DNA from: Actinacidiphila guanduensis
GTDB lineage: Bacteria; Actinomycetota; Actinomycetes; Streptomycetales; Streptomycetaceae
Length of the DNA stretch: 64,000 nt
Reading direction: 5' to 3'
NCBI RefSeq assembly: GCF_900103985.1
Contig: NZ_FNIE01000010.1
Location: 124,001-188,000, forward strand
This document shows, piece after piece, positions 14,612 through 22,713 of this stretch (positions are counted from its first letter, which is position 1; every line of letters begins with the position of its first letter). Below the pieces are notes generated by a model. The model worked only from the letters and a program-made list of their open reading frames with translations. It was not told the origin of the DNA and did no database searches. The position numbers and the translations under genes are program-made.

Positions 14612-16968
14612 CAGCCGTGCTCCGATCCGGCCGCGGTCAGCCGCAGGTAGGCGTCCTCGAGGGTGGCGGTCCTGGTCTGGATCGCGTCCAGGTCGACGAG
14701 CGAACTCAGGGCGATGAGCACCCGGTTGGCCGCGCGGGTCTCGATCACCACCTCGCCGCCCTCGACCAGCACCCGCTCGACGCCCTCGATGCCGCGCGCC
14801 CGGTCGGGGGTGATGCGGTCGGCGGGCACGAGCAGTCGGGCGGGGGCGGCCATCGAGCGGATGAGGGCGCCGGGGGTGTCCAGGGCGGCGAGGCGGCCGC
14901 CGGCGATGATCGCCACCCGGTCGCACAGCGCCTCGGCCTCGTCCAGGTAGTGCGTGGTGTAGACGATCGTGCGGCCCTGGCCGCGCAGTTCGCGCAGCAG
15001 GCCCCACAGCGAGCGGCGGGCTTCGGGGTCGAGCGCGGCGGTGGGCTCGTCGAGGAAGATCAGCTCGGGGTCGTGGACGAGGGCGGTGGCCAGGGCGAGC
15101 CGCTGCCGCTGGCCGCCGGACAGGTCGTCCACCCGGCTGCGGGCCTTGTCCGTCAGGCCCACGGCCTCGATGGCCCGGGAGGCCGCCGAGCGGTCGAGAC
15201 CCTGGAGCGCGGCCACGGTCTCCAGGTGCTCGGCGGCGGTCAGGCGGGTGAAGAACGCGGAGGTCTGGGTCTGGACGCCGATGCGGCGCAGCAGCGTGAG
15301 GTTGCGCGGCCAGGGGTTCTCGCCGAGGACGCGCACGCTGCCCTCGTCGGCCTGCCGCATGCCCTCGACGATCTCCACCAGGGTGGTCTTGCCGGCGCCG
15401 TTGGGCCCGAGGACGCCGAAGAACTCGCCGCGGCCGACCTCGAAGGACACGCCGTCGAGCGCCCGCACCTCCCCGTAGCGCTTGCGGACCCCCTCCACGA
15501 CGACGGCCGTCTCCTGCGGCCGGGGCGCGGCCTGTTCCATGAGCGCCTCCGGCGCGGTCTCGTGGGGCGGTGCGGCGGGCGGGCCCGCGGCCGGCCCGGC
15601 GGGCGGTACGGGGACGGCGGCGGCCCCGGCGGTGCGCGCGGTGGCGGCCGTGGCCTGCGGTCCGGCTGCCGCCGGGGTGCGGGTGGCGCGGCGGGCGGCG
15701 GCGCGCAAGCCGAGGGTGCGCAGCGGCAGGGCGGCGGCGAGCACCGCGAGCGGCAGGCAGGGGCTCCAGCCGGCGGCGCCGTCGGGGAGGGCGGCGCGGC
15801 TGAGCAGGCACAGGCCCGCGAGGGCGACCGCGGCGAGCAGCGCGCACAGCAGGGCGTAGGCGGCAAGGACGCGGCGCAGTCGGCGCGGGTAGGCGGCCGC
15901 CTTCCGCGCGGCCTCGGGCCGGCGGGCCGCGGCGGCCAGGGCGAGGCGGGCGAAGACCCGGCTCTCGGTGGCGAGCCGGAGCGTTCCCAGCGCGTAGCCG
16001 AGGGCTTTGTAGCCGTCGAGCGGGGGCAGCGGCAGCAGGTTGGCCAGGCCGGTGGCGGTGCCCAGCAGGAGCAGGCCGCCGAAGAAGGGGACGGCCTGGG
16101 CGCCGCCGGGCAGCAGCGCCCACACGAGCCAGAAGGGCAGCAGGAAGGCGAGGTTGGCGACCACGCCGGCCAGGGCGACGGCGACCTGGGGGCCGCGCCG
16201 GCCGAGGAACTGCACGTCCTCGACCTCGCAGAACAGGTAGGTCATGAAGCCGGCGTAGCGGCGCAGGGCGATCTCGGCGACGTGCAGGCCGTAGGCGCGG
16301 GCGACCACGCCATGGGCCAGCTCGTGCAACGCGAGGCTCAGCCACAGCACGCAGCCGACCGCGACAAGGGCCACCGGCTGCTCGAACAACCTGCCGGTGG
16401 CGTTGGCGAGTTCACCGAAGTCCAGCGCCTCGCCGACGAGCAGGGCGGCGCACAGGGCGAGCAGGGGGGCGAGGACGGCGGGGCGGCGGGCGAAGGCGGT
16501 GGCGTCGTGCAGCCGGTCCATGAGCGCGGGCGCGTCGGCGACCATCCGGGTGCGGCCCGACAGCCACGAGCCCCTGCCGGTACGCCCGTTGCCGCCCGCG
16601 CCGCGCTCCGCCGCCGACTGCCGCCGGTCGCCCGCCTGTTGCCGCGCGGGCCCCACCGGGGACGAGGGCGCCCGGCCCGGGACGGCGAGCAACTGCCGCC
16701 CGCCGAGGAGCCGCAGGAGTTGCTGCCACTGCGCGGGGCCCAGGCGCGTGCCGAAGGCGGCCGCGTACTCGGCGCCGATCTCGGCGAGGGTGCGGGTGCC
16801 GTCGAGGCGGACGACGACGAAGTGCTCCTTGACGCCGATCTCCATCCGCGCCCCGGAGACCGGGTCCTTGACCAGGTGGACGGTCGCGGGCCCGCGCGTC
16901 AGGGCCGGGCCGACAAGGACGTCCGGGCGCACCGCGGGCCGCATCCGGAGCATGTCGGCGGTCGTCAC
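14611..16968 (-). CDS. M50-type membrane protease fused to an ABC ATPase
   Basis: This 785-residue protein joins three parts. Residues about 28-95 resemble a PqqD-like fold and may bind the leader. Residues about 165-425 form a polytopic M50 zinc metalloprotease with HELAH (215-219) and the partner motif LPPLDG (314-319). After a Pro/Ala linker, residues 488-785 are an ABC ATPase with Walker A GPNGAGKTT (521-529), LSGGQ (616-620) and Walker B LIFLDEP (636-642). M50 proteins with PqqD-like N-termini occur in other RiPP loci, but joined to an ATPase in one chain is unusual. Leader removal coupled to export is a plausible role. The GTG start overlaps the previous stop (GTGA). Confidence 0.9.
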   Translation of the reverse strand: MTTADMLRMRPAVRPDVLVGPALTRGPATVHLVKDPVSGARMEIGVKEHFVVVRLDGTRTLAEIGAEYAAAFGTRLGPAQWQQLLRLLGGRQLLAVPGRAPSSPVGPARQQAGDRRQSAAERGAGGNGRTGRGSWLSGRTRMVADAPALMDRLHDATAFARRPAVLAPLLALCAALLVGEALDFGELANATGRLFEQPVALVAVGCVLWLSLALHELAHGVVARAYGLHVAEIALRRYAGFMTYLFCEVEDVQFLGRRGPQVAVALAGVVANLAFLLPFWLVWALLPGGAQAVPFFGGLLLLGTATGLANLLPLPPLDGYKALGYALGTLRLATESRVFARLALAAAARRPEAARKAAAYPRRLRRVLAAYALLCALLAAVALAGLCLLSRAALPDGAAGWSPCLPLAVLAAALPLRTLGLRAAARRATRTPAAAGPQATAATARTAGAAAVPVPPAGPAAGPPAAPPHETAPEALMEQAAPRPQETAVVVEGVRKRYGEVRALDGVSFEVGRGEFFGVLGPNGAGKTTLVEIVEGMRQADEGSVRVLGENPWPRNLTLLRRIGVQTQTSAFFTRLTAAEHLETVAALQGLDRSAASRAIEAVGLTDKARSRVDDLSGGQRQRLALATALVHDPELIFLDEPTAALDPEARRSLWGLLRELRGQGRTIVYTTHYLDEAEALCDRVAIIAGGRLAALDTPGALIRSMAAPARLLVPADRITPDRARGIEGVERVLVEGGEVVIETRAANRVLIALSSLVDLDAIQTRTATLEDAYLRLTAAGSEHG

Positions 16969-18116
16969 GGTGCCGCCGGGGGCTGCTCGGGCCGCACGTC
17001 GGCGGCCTCAACCGCTTCGACGGCGGCTTCGTCGGTGACTTCGGCGGCTTCCGGCGGGCGGCGCAGCGCGCGGCCGAGCACATAGGACAGGTACGCCTCG
17101 TCGCGGACGCTCACCGACAGCCGGTTGTTCGTCATGTGCATATAGGGCGAGGCGAGCATCGGCAGCGCCTGGCCGGGGTCGGTGACGTGCAGGTCGCGGC
17201 TGCCGTCCCAGGAGCGGAAGACCAGGTCGCCGGAGGCCGCGAGCGCGCTCACCCGCTCCCGCAGCTCCAGGCAGTGCTCGGCCCAGCCGCGCAGGAAGCC
17301 GGGCAGCCGCTCGGGCTCGGGCACCGCGAGGACCTGCCGGATGTCCTGGAACCGACGGGCCAGGGCGGAGTCCATGGTGCGGTAGGCGCGGTCGTAGCCG
17401 TCCCGCGCGGTGTAGTTGGTGCCGGAGAAGGCGGAGTTCCAGAACTCGTGGTAGCGGTCGAGGAACTCCAGCAGTACCGCCTCCTCGGGCAGCAGGCAGC
17501 CGGCCATCGTCATCATCAGCTGGGCGGCCACGCCGAGCAGGACGGTGCGCAGGTGCAGGTTCATCGAGGCGGCCGCGTCGATCACCAGGTCGCTGGAGCG
17601 CTGGAAGTGCCACTCGGCGAGCTCGACGCCCGCCGGGCCGCCGTACTTGCCGTACTCCGGCTCGTAGGGCTCGGGGCTGAAGGAGTTGTTGGGGCGCAGC
17701 CGCATCCGGCCGGCCGCGTCGGTGTAGCGGTCGCGCTCGCCGCCGGGGTACTCCAGCTCGAATAGGGTGTTGTAGAGGTCGGCGAGGAAGCCGTCCTTGA
17801 CCTCGTACAGGGCCGGGCGGCGGCGCAGGAAGTCCTCGATGGCGGCGGTGGCGCGGGCGGCGACCTGCTCGGCGGCCCGCGCGGAGGAGGGGCGCAGCCG
17901 CAGCCGGATGTGCGGGCCCTCCAGCCAGTAGTTGATGAAGAACCAGCCCGACAGCAGCCCGTCGGCGGTGAGTTGGGCGACGAGCGGGCGGACGCACTGG
18001 AGCAGGAAGGGGCGGGTGCTGGCGGCGTAGAAGACGTGGTATGCCTGCCAGTCGCCGCGCCCGTCGGCGGGCGGCGCGCCGGTGCCGCCGGCGGTGTCCT
18101 GCGTGGTGGTGGTCAT
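16965..18116 (-). CDS. thiopeptide-type LanB elimination protein (SpaB C-terminal-like)
   Basis: In split LanB dehydratases this partner removes glutamate from glutamylated Ser/Thr, leaving dehydroalanine or dehydrobutyrine. The 383-residue protein has the family opening WQAYHVFYAASTRPFLLQCV and WFFINYWLEGPHIRLRLRP, plus YEPEYGKYGGPAGVELAEWHF in the middle. It starts inside the glutamylation gene's stop (ATGA), as expected for partners. Pyridine-forming thiopeptide enzymes are distant relatives of this domain; because this is the only such protein in the cluster and elimination is needed, I assign it to elimination. Confidence 0.88.
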   Translation of the reverse strand: MTTTTQDTAGGTGAPPADGRGDWQAYHVFYAASTRPFLLQCVRPLVAQLTADGLLSGWFFINYWLEGPHIRLRLRPSSARAAEQVAARATAAIEDFLRRRPALYEVKDGFLADLYNTLFELEYPGGERDRYTDAAGRMRLRPNNSFSPEPYEPEYGKYGGPAGVELAEWHFQRSSDLVIDAAASMNLHLRTVLLGVAAQLMMTMAGCLLPEEAVLLEFLDRYHEFWNSAFSGTNYTARDGYDRAYRTMDSALARRFQDIRQVLAVPEPERLPGFLRGWAEHCLELRERVSALAASGDLVFRSWDGSRDLHVTDPGQALPMLASPYMHMTNNRLSVSVRDEAYLSYVLGRALRRPPEAAEVTDEAAVEAVEAADVRPEQPPAAP

Positions 18117-20902
18117 GCGGTCGGGTCCTGCCTTTCGGGCCGGCCGGGGCCCGCGGGCGGGGCCGCCGCGGGGCGGGGGACGATCTCCAGGGCGAGTTCG
18201 GCGACGTGCCGGCCGCGCGGCGAGGAGGCGTGCAGCTCGTCCGCCTCGGGGAGCATCTCCTCGAAGACGGTGCGGGCCGGGCCGCCGGCGAGCAGCCCTT
18301 CGAGGGCGGCCAGCGACAGGGGGCTGTCGAAGTCGACGTAGGCGGGCTTGGCGCCGCCGCCGAAGGCCGCGCCGGGTCCGGTGCCCTCCTCGGCCCGCAC
18401 GGTGGCGAACACCCGGGCGGGCAGGCCGTGCGTGCGGCGCCAGCGCTGCCAGGCGAGGTAGCCGGCCGCCTCGCCGGTTCCGGGGGCGCGCACCGGCAGG
18501 GCGCCGGGGGCGGCGGTCCAGCGGCGCCGGTGCAGCACCAGGCTGCGGTAGCGCACCCGCGGCCGGGCGGTGACCCCGTCGCGCTCGGGGCCCTCGGGCA
18601 CCCCGCGCCACACGTCGGGCCGGGCCCGGGAGGTGGGTGAGAACAGCAGCAGGGTGCGCGGCACTTCGGGCAGCACCATGGGGACGAGGTAGCCGAGGTA
18701 GAGGGGGACGACCTCGCGGCCGAGCCGTCGCGAGCGCAGCACCAGCCGGTCGGTGGCCTCGTCGTGCTCGGCGTAGAGGTCGTCCAGGTCGATGCGGGCC
18801 CCGTCGGGCGCCGTGCTGGTCTCGCCGGGGCAGACGATCTCGTGGTCGGTGAGCCGGCCGTGCAGGTTGAGGTTGGTGGTCGCGGCGCCCGCGGTGACCT
18901 CGGCGAAGACCGCGCCGGGCGGCTGCCGGGCGCGCAGCCACGGGCGCAGTTCGGCGGTGAGCGGCTCGTGACCCGCCGCCTCGGCGTCCGCGTCGAAGCA
19001 GTGGGTGAAGCGGGTGAAGGGGAAGCACAGGCCGCCGTAGGAGTTGTTGAGCACCACCAGCGGGTCGGCGGGCCGGTCGGCGAGCTGGACGAAGTGGCTG
19101 TGCGGGGCGAACGGCTCGCCGAGCGGGGCGAGTTCGGCCCGGACGGCGGCCACGTCCTGCTCCGTGACGTGGAACTCGGCGGCGCCCTCGGGGTGCGCGG
19201 CCCACCGCTCGCGCATCCGCCGGGTGAACTCCGCGCGGGCCCGGTCCAGCGCGGTGACCTCCGGCATGCCCAGCCAGTTCTCCTCCGGGGCGGGCGAACC
19301 GTCCTCGGCCCAGGGCGACTTGAGCGAGGTGAACTGCAGGTACTGGGTGAAGATGTCCTCGTGGAAGTCGTGCACGAGCCGCAGCAGGTCCTCGCAGCGG
19401 CCGCCGCGGCCGTAGCGGGCGAGGAAGAAGCCCTTGAGCACCAGGCGTTGCGGCAGCGCCACGTCGAAGGCGGGCAGCATGCCGGTGAGGGCCTGCAGCG
19501 GCTCGGCGGCCAGCTCCTGCCAGCGGGCCGCGTCGGTGGTGACCGGCGGCTCGCTGACGTCCTCGTAGAGCAGCGTCTGCGGCAGTGACGGCTCGGCGGC
19601 GCCCAACGCGCGCTGGATGTCGAGCAGTTCGCGGCGCAGCGCGGCCAGCAGGGCGCGCCGCCCGGTGGGTTGCGCGGCGGCGTAGCGGTCGATGTGGCCG
19701 GCCACGGTGTCCAGCCGGGCCGCGGTGGCGTCGGCCCAGTCGCGGCGCAGCGCGCGCAGGGCGGCCTGGAAGTCGCGTACGGGGTCGGCGGAGTGGACGT
19801 CGGTGTCCAGGCCGGTGGTCTGCAGGATGCCCAGCTCCAGCAGGGTCGCGGGGTAGCGGGCGGCCTCCTCGGGCGGGGCGCCGGTCTCGGCGGCCAGCCA
19901 CGCCTCCAGGTCGGCGTGCCGCAGGGCGGCGCCGTCGGCGAAGAGCGCGAGCAGGCGGTCCAGCGTGCCGCGGCGGCGCAGGAAGAAGAGCCGGTCGTGG
20001 GCGGCGTCGAAGCTGACGGCGGCGCTGTCGTCGCCCGCGGTCACCGAGCGGCGGACGAACCGCACGCGGTCCTCGTCCAGTTCCCAGCCTGCCGAGATCG
20101 TCACCGGCAGGTCGGCGCGGCGGCGCGGGTCGGCGGCGGCCAGTTCGGCGATCCGGGCGAGCACCACCACGTTGAGCCGGGCGTGGCCGCGCCAGCCGCC
20201 GCGGGTGCGCACCTCGCCCGCGCCGGGCCGGAACTCCCCCGCGGCCACCGCGGTGAAGGTGCTGAACGGGCTGGTCTTGCAGGCCGTGCGGTACAGGTAC
20301 GCCAGCAGCGAGCGCTCCTTCTTGCGGGCCCGCTTGTCCGGGGCGGCCGAGGTGCCGGCGGCGAAGTCGTCCAGCCGCGACTCCAGAGTGGGCGAGGCGA
20401 GCACCAGGCCGCGGCGCAGCCGGTCCTCGGCGGCCAGGGCCCGCAACTCGGCGCGGGCCCCGGCCAGTCCGGCGGCCAGCAGCGGGCCGCCCTCGGCCAG
20501 CAGCGCCGCCGCCTGCTCGCACCCGCGCAGCCACGCGGTGAGCGCCTCGGCGTCGGCCGGGGCCAGTCGCGCGGCGACGGCGTGCACGGCCGCGGTGTCC
20601 TTGGGCAGCCGGCCGTTGAAGACCTCGCGCCGCAGGGCCAGCACCGCGCGCCGCTCGCGGGCGTCCTCGACGGCGGTGACCAGCGCGGTCAGCGGCGCCT
20701 CCAGCTCGGCAGCGTGCCGGGCCGCCGCGTCCTGCGCGGCCAGCACCCGCTCGGCCCAGGCGGCCGCGGCCGGGTCGCGCAGCCCCTCGACCGCCGCGAA
20801 GGGCAGCCCGGCCAGCCGCAGCACGAACCGGCGGTTCAACTCCCAGGTGGCGGCGGGCGCGTGGCCGCCCTTCCGCGCCGTCTCAGCCGCGCCGACACTC
20901 AT
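18113..20902 (-). CDS. LanB-type dehydratase, tRNA-dependent glutamylation domain
   Basis: This 929-residue protein corresponds to the N-terminal lantibiotic dehydratase domain, which transfers glutamate from glutamyl-tRNA to Ser/Thr of the precursor. Visible family features include RKKERSLLAYLYRTACKTSP followed by FSTFTAVAAGEF, the FHEDIFTQYLQF segment, VVLNNSYGGLCFPFTRF and PLYLGYLVPMVLPEVPRTLL. The elimination domain is on the next gene, the split arrangement of thiopeptides and goadsporin. The ATG at 20902 is preferred because GGGGGAG precedes it; an upstream ATG at 20953 lacks a ribosome-binding site and lies 10 bp after the SagB stop. Confidence 0.92.
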   Translation of the reverse strand: MSVGAAETARKGGHAPAATWELNRRFVLRLAGLPFAAVEGLRDPAAAAWAERVLAAQDAAARHAAELEAPLTALVTAVEDARERRAVLALRREVFNGRLPKDTAAVHAVAARLAPADAEALTAWLRGCEQAAALLAEGGPLLAAGLAGARAELRALAAEDRLRRGLVLASPTLESRLDDFAAGTSAAPDKRARKKERSLLAYLYRTACKTSPFSTFTAVAAGEFRPGAGEVRTRGGWRGHARLNVVVLARIAELAAADPRRRADLPVTISAGWELDEDRVRFVRRSVTAGDDSAAVSFDAAHDRLFFLRRRGTLDRLLALFADGAALRHADLEAWLAAETGAPPEEAARYPATLLELGILQTTGLDTDVHSADPVRDFQAALRALRRDWADATAARLDTVAGHIDRYAAAQPTGRRALLAALRRELLDIQRALGAAEPSLPQTLLYEDVSEPPVTTDAARWQELAAEPLQALTGMLPAFDVALPQRLVLKGFFLARYGRGGRCEDLLRLVHDFHEDIFTQYLQFTSLKSPWAEDGSPAPEENWLGMPEVTALDRARAEFTRRMRERWAAHPEGAAEFHVTEQDVAAVRAELAPLGEPFAPHSHFVQLADRPADPLVVLNNSYGGLCFPFTRFTHCFDADAEAAGHEPLTAELRPWLRARQPPGAVFAEVTAGAATTNLNLHGRLTDHEIVCPGETSTAPDGARIDLDDLYAEHDEATDRLVLRSRRLGREVVPLYLGYLVPMVLPEVPRTLLLFSPTSRARPDVWRGVPEGPERDGVTARPRVRYRSLVLHRRRWTAAPGALPVRAPGTGEAAGYLAWQRWRRTHGLPARVFATVRAEEGTGPGAAFGGGAKPAYVDFDSPLSLAALEGLLAGGPARTVFEEMLPEADELHASSPRGRHVAELALEIVPRPAAAPPAGPGRPERQDPTA

Positions 20903-20962
20903 GTGCCCTGCTCCCCCTCGTCGTTCCGGTTCCGTGCTCCGCAGCGCCGTCATGACGGGCCG

Positions 20963-22669
20963 TCAGGCGATCTCGTGGCGGAAGTCGGCCGGACGGGCGT
21001 GCTCGTGACCGGCCATCATGATCAGCAGCGGCAGCTCGCCGGTGCCTTCGAGGCCCAGGTCCTCGGTGTAGGACAGGGCGTCGAAGCCGAGGGCGACGCC
21101 GCAGGCGAGCCCGGCGGCACCGGCGGCGGTGTAGAAGGCCTGCGAGATGCCGCCCACCACCGCGTTGGCCAGCCGGTAGCCGCGGTCGCCGACGGCGTCG
21201 AGCACCGCGTGCGTACGGGCGGCCGGCACGACGACCGCGGCGGCCTGCTCCAGGTTGTAGTTGGCGAGGAAGTAATTGCGCTGCAGGAAGTCCCCGGGCG
21301 GGCCCGGGCGCACCAGCCGCAGCGAGCCGTCCGCGCGGTCGTAGGCGTAGCCGCCCTGCGGGACGCCCGCCACGTGGTTGACGAAGACGTAGAGCCGGGT
21401 CAGCGGCGGCGCCGCGGGATCCTCGGCGTCGCTGTCCAGGCGGCCTGCCGCGTCGGAGGCGGCCAGCAGGGTCGCCAGCGCCTGCGCGGACATCGGGCGG
21501 GTGGCCTGGAAGCGGCCGAAGCTGCTGCGGCGGGACCGCAGCGCCTGACGCACGTCCGCGGTCAGCGGCTGCGGCGCGGGCAGCGCGACCCGCTCGCCGC
21601 CCGCCGGCACCGGCGCGGGCAGGGCGGCCGCGAGGGCGCCGGGGGCCGGGCGGGCGGCCGCGTCGCGCACGGTCGCCTTGTGGACCTCGGTGACCAGGTC
21701 GAAGACGGTGACGCGGCGGGAGCGCTCCTGGTCGGCGTAGCGCACCCGGGGCGCGGGCCCGCCGGCCCGCGGCGGCTCGGCGGGCGCGGCGAGGCGGGCG
21801 GCGGCCGAGGCGAGCGCGGCCGAGGACAGGCCGTCGGTGGTGAGCGCCCCGAGCCGTACGGAGCCCGGGACCTCCGCCGCGGGGCGGGCGGCGCGGCCGC
21901 CGGCCGGATCGCCCTCCCAGCGCAGCGGCACCACGGCGAAGACGCCCTCCTCCTCGGGGGCGAGCCCGAGCAGGGTGCCGAGCGCGGGCTCGTCGAACCA
22001 GAAGGCGGTGCCGAGGTGCAGGCCGTGGGCGCGGGCCCAGATCCGCCAGGTCTGCAGCAGGGCCCCGGTGTCCATGCAGACCACGTGGTAGCTGAAGGTG
22101 TTGTACTTGAAGGCGTTCTGCCAGAAGCGCACGCCGAGTACGAGGAACTGCCCGTATCCGGCCCCCGCTTCGCCGAGCGCGGCCCGCACCTGCGGGGTGA
22201 CGTCGCCGGTGAGCAGCCGGTCCATGGCGTGGTGGCGGGTGTCGTAGTAGTGGACGCCGGGGGTGAGCGGGCCGCCGGGGCCGCTGATCCAGTGCACGCC
22301 GATCGGGTAGAGGCCGCCGCCGGAGGCGGTGCCGCGGGACCAGTTGGCCTGCGTGTACATCGGCAGCGTGCCGAGGTCGGAGTTGGCCTGCACGCCCAGG
22401 CGCCGCCCGGTCAGGCCGTAGGAGTCGCGGAGCATCCCGGCCAGCAGCGGCAGGGTGAAGCCGCCGGTGCCGCGCGGCCCGTGCAGCCCGCGTTCCACCG
22501 TCGCCGAGGCTGGCGGGGCGTCCTCGCGGGGCAGCGGGAGGGCGTCGGCGCCGGGGAAGTGCTTCCCCTTGCGCGGCCGGTCCGCCCAGTCGGGGTCCCA
22601 GTCGACGGGTTCCATCGGGTAGCGGCCCCGCCGGACGATGGCGGTGGCGTACTCATGGGCGAGCCCCAT
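20963..22669 (-). CDS. SagB-type FMN dehydrogenase (azoline oxidase)
   Basis: The enzyme oxidises azolines made by the YcaO proteins to aromatic thiazoles or oxazoles using FMN. The 568-residue protein has two nitroreductase-like halves: RGTASGGGLYPIGVHWI with FWQNAFKYNTFSYHVVCMDTGALLQ (N-terminal), and RRSSFGRFQATRPMS with GGISQAFYTAAGAAGLACGVALGFD (C-terminal). Both halves together are typical of long SagB homologues. The ATG at 22669 follows AAAGGAGG at 8 bp, a strong site, and is chosen over a frame opening at 22717. It starts 44 bp after the upstream YcaO gene. Confidence 0.92.
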   Translation of the reverse strand: MGLAHEYATAIVRRGRYPMEPVDWDPDWADRPRKGKHFPGADALPLPREDAPPASATVERGLHGPRGTGGFTLPLLAGMLRDSYGLTGRRLGVQANSDLGTLPMYTQANWSRGTASGGGLYPIGVHWISGPGGPLTPGVHYYDTRHHAMDRLLTGDVTPQVRAALGEAGAGYGQFLVLGVRFWQNAFKYNTFSYHVVCMDTGALLQTWRIWARAHGLHLGTAFWFDEPALGTLLGLAPEEEGVFAVVPLRWEGDPAGGRAARPAAEVPGSVRLGALTTDGLSSAALASAAARLAAPAEPPRAGGPAPRVRYADQERSRRVTVFDLVTEVHKATVRDAAARPAPGALAAALPAPVPAGGERVALPAPQPLTADVRQALRSRRSSFGRFQATRPMSAQALATLLAASDAAGRLDSDAEDPAAPPLTRLYVFVNHVAGVPQGGYAYDRADGSLRLVRPGPPGDFLQRNYFLANYNLEQAAAVVVPAARTHAVLDAVGDRGYRLANAVVGGISQAFYTAAGAAGLACGVALGFDALSYTEDLGLEGTGELPLLIMMAGHEHARPADFRHEIA

Positions 22670-22713
22670 GGGCGGGCCTCCTTTCGGGTCGGCCGCGGCG
22701 GGCCGGGTGCGGC

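Noticed and set aside
14617..17085. 822-codon plus-strand frame in the RiPP operon
   Set aside because: Antisense to the M50-ABC and eliminase genes; Gly/Gln-rich translation is typical of a high-GC shadow frame.
16965..18116. 383-residue protein as the pyridine-forming [4+2] enzyme
   Set aside because: It is adjacent to and overlaps the glutamylation gene, and no other candidate supplies elimination activity, so elimination is the simpler reading.
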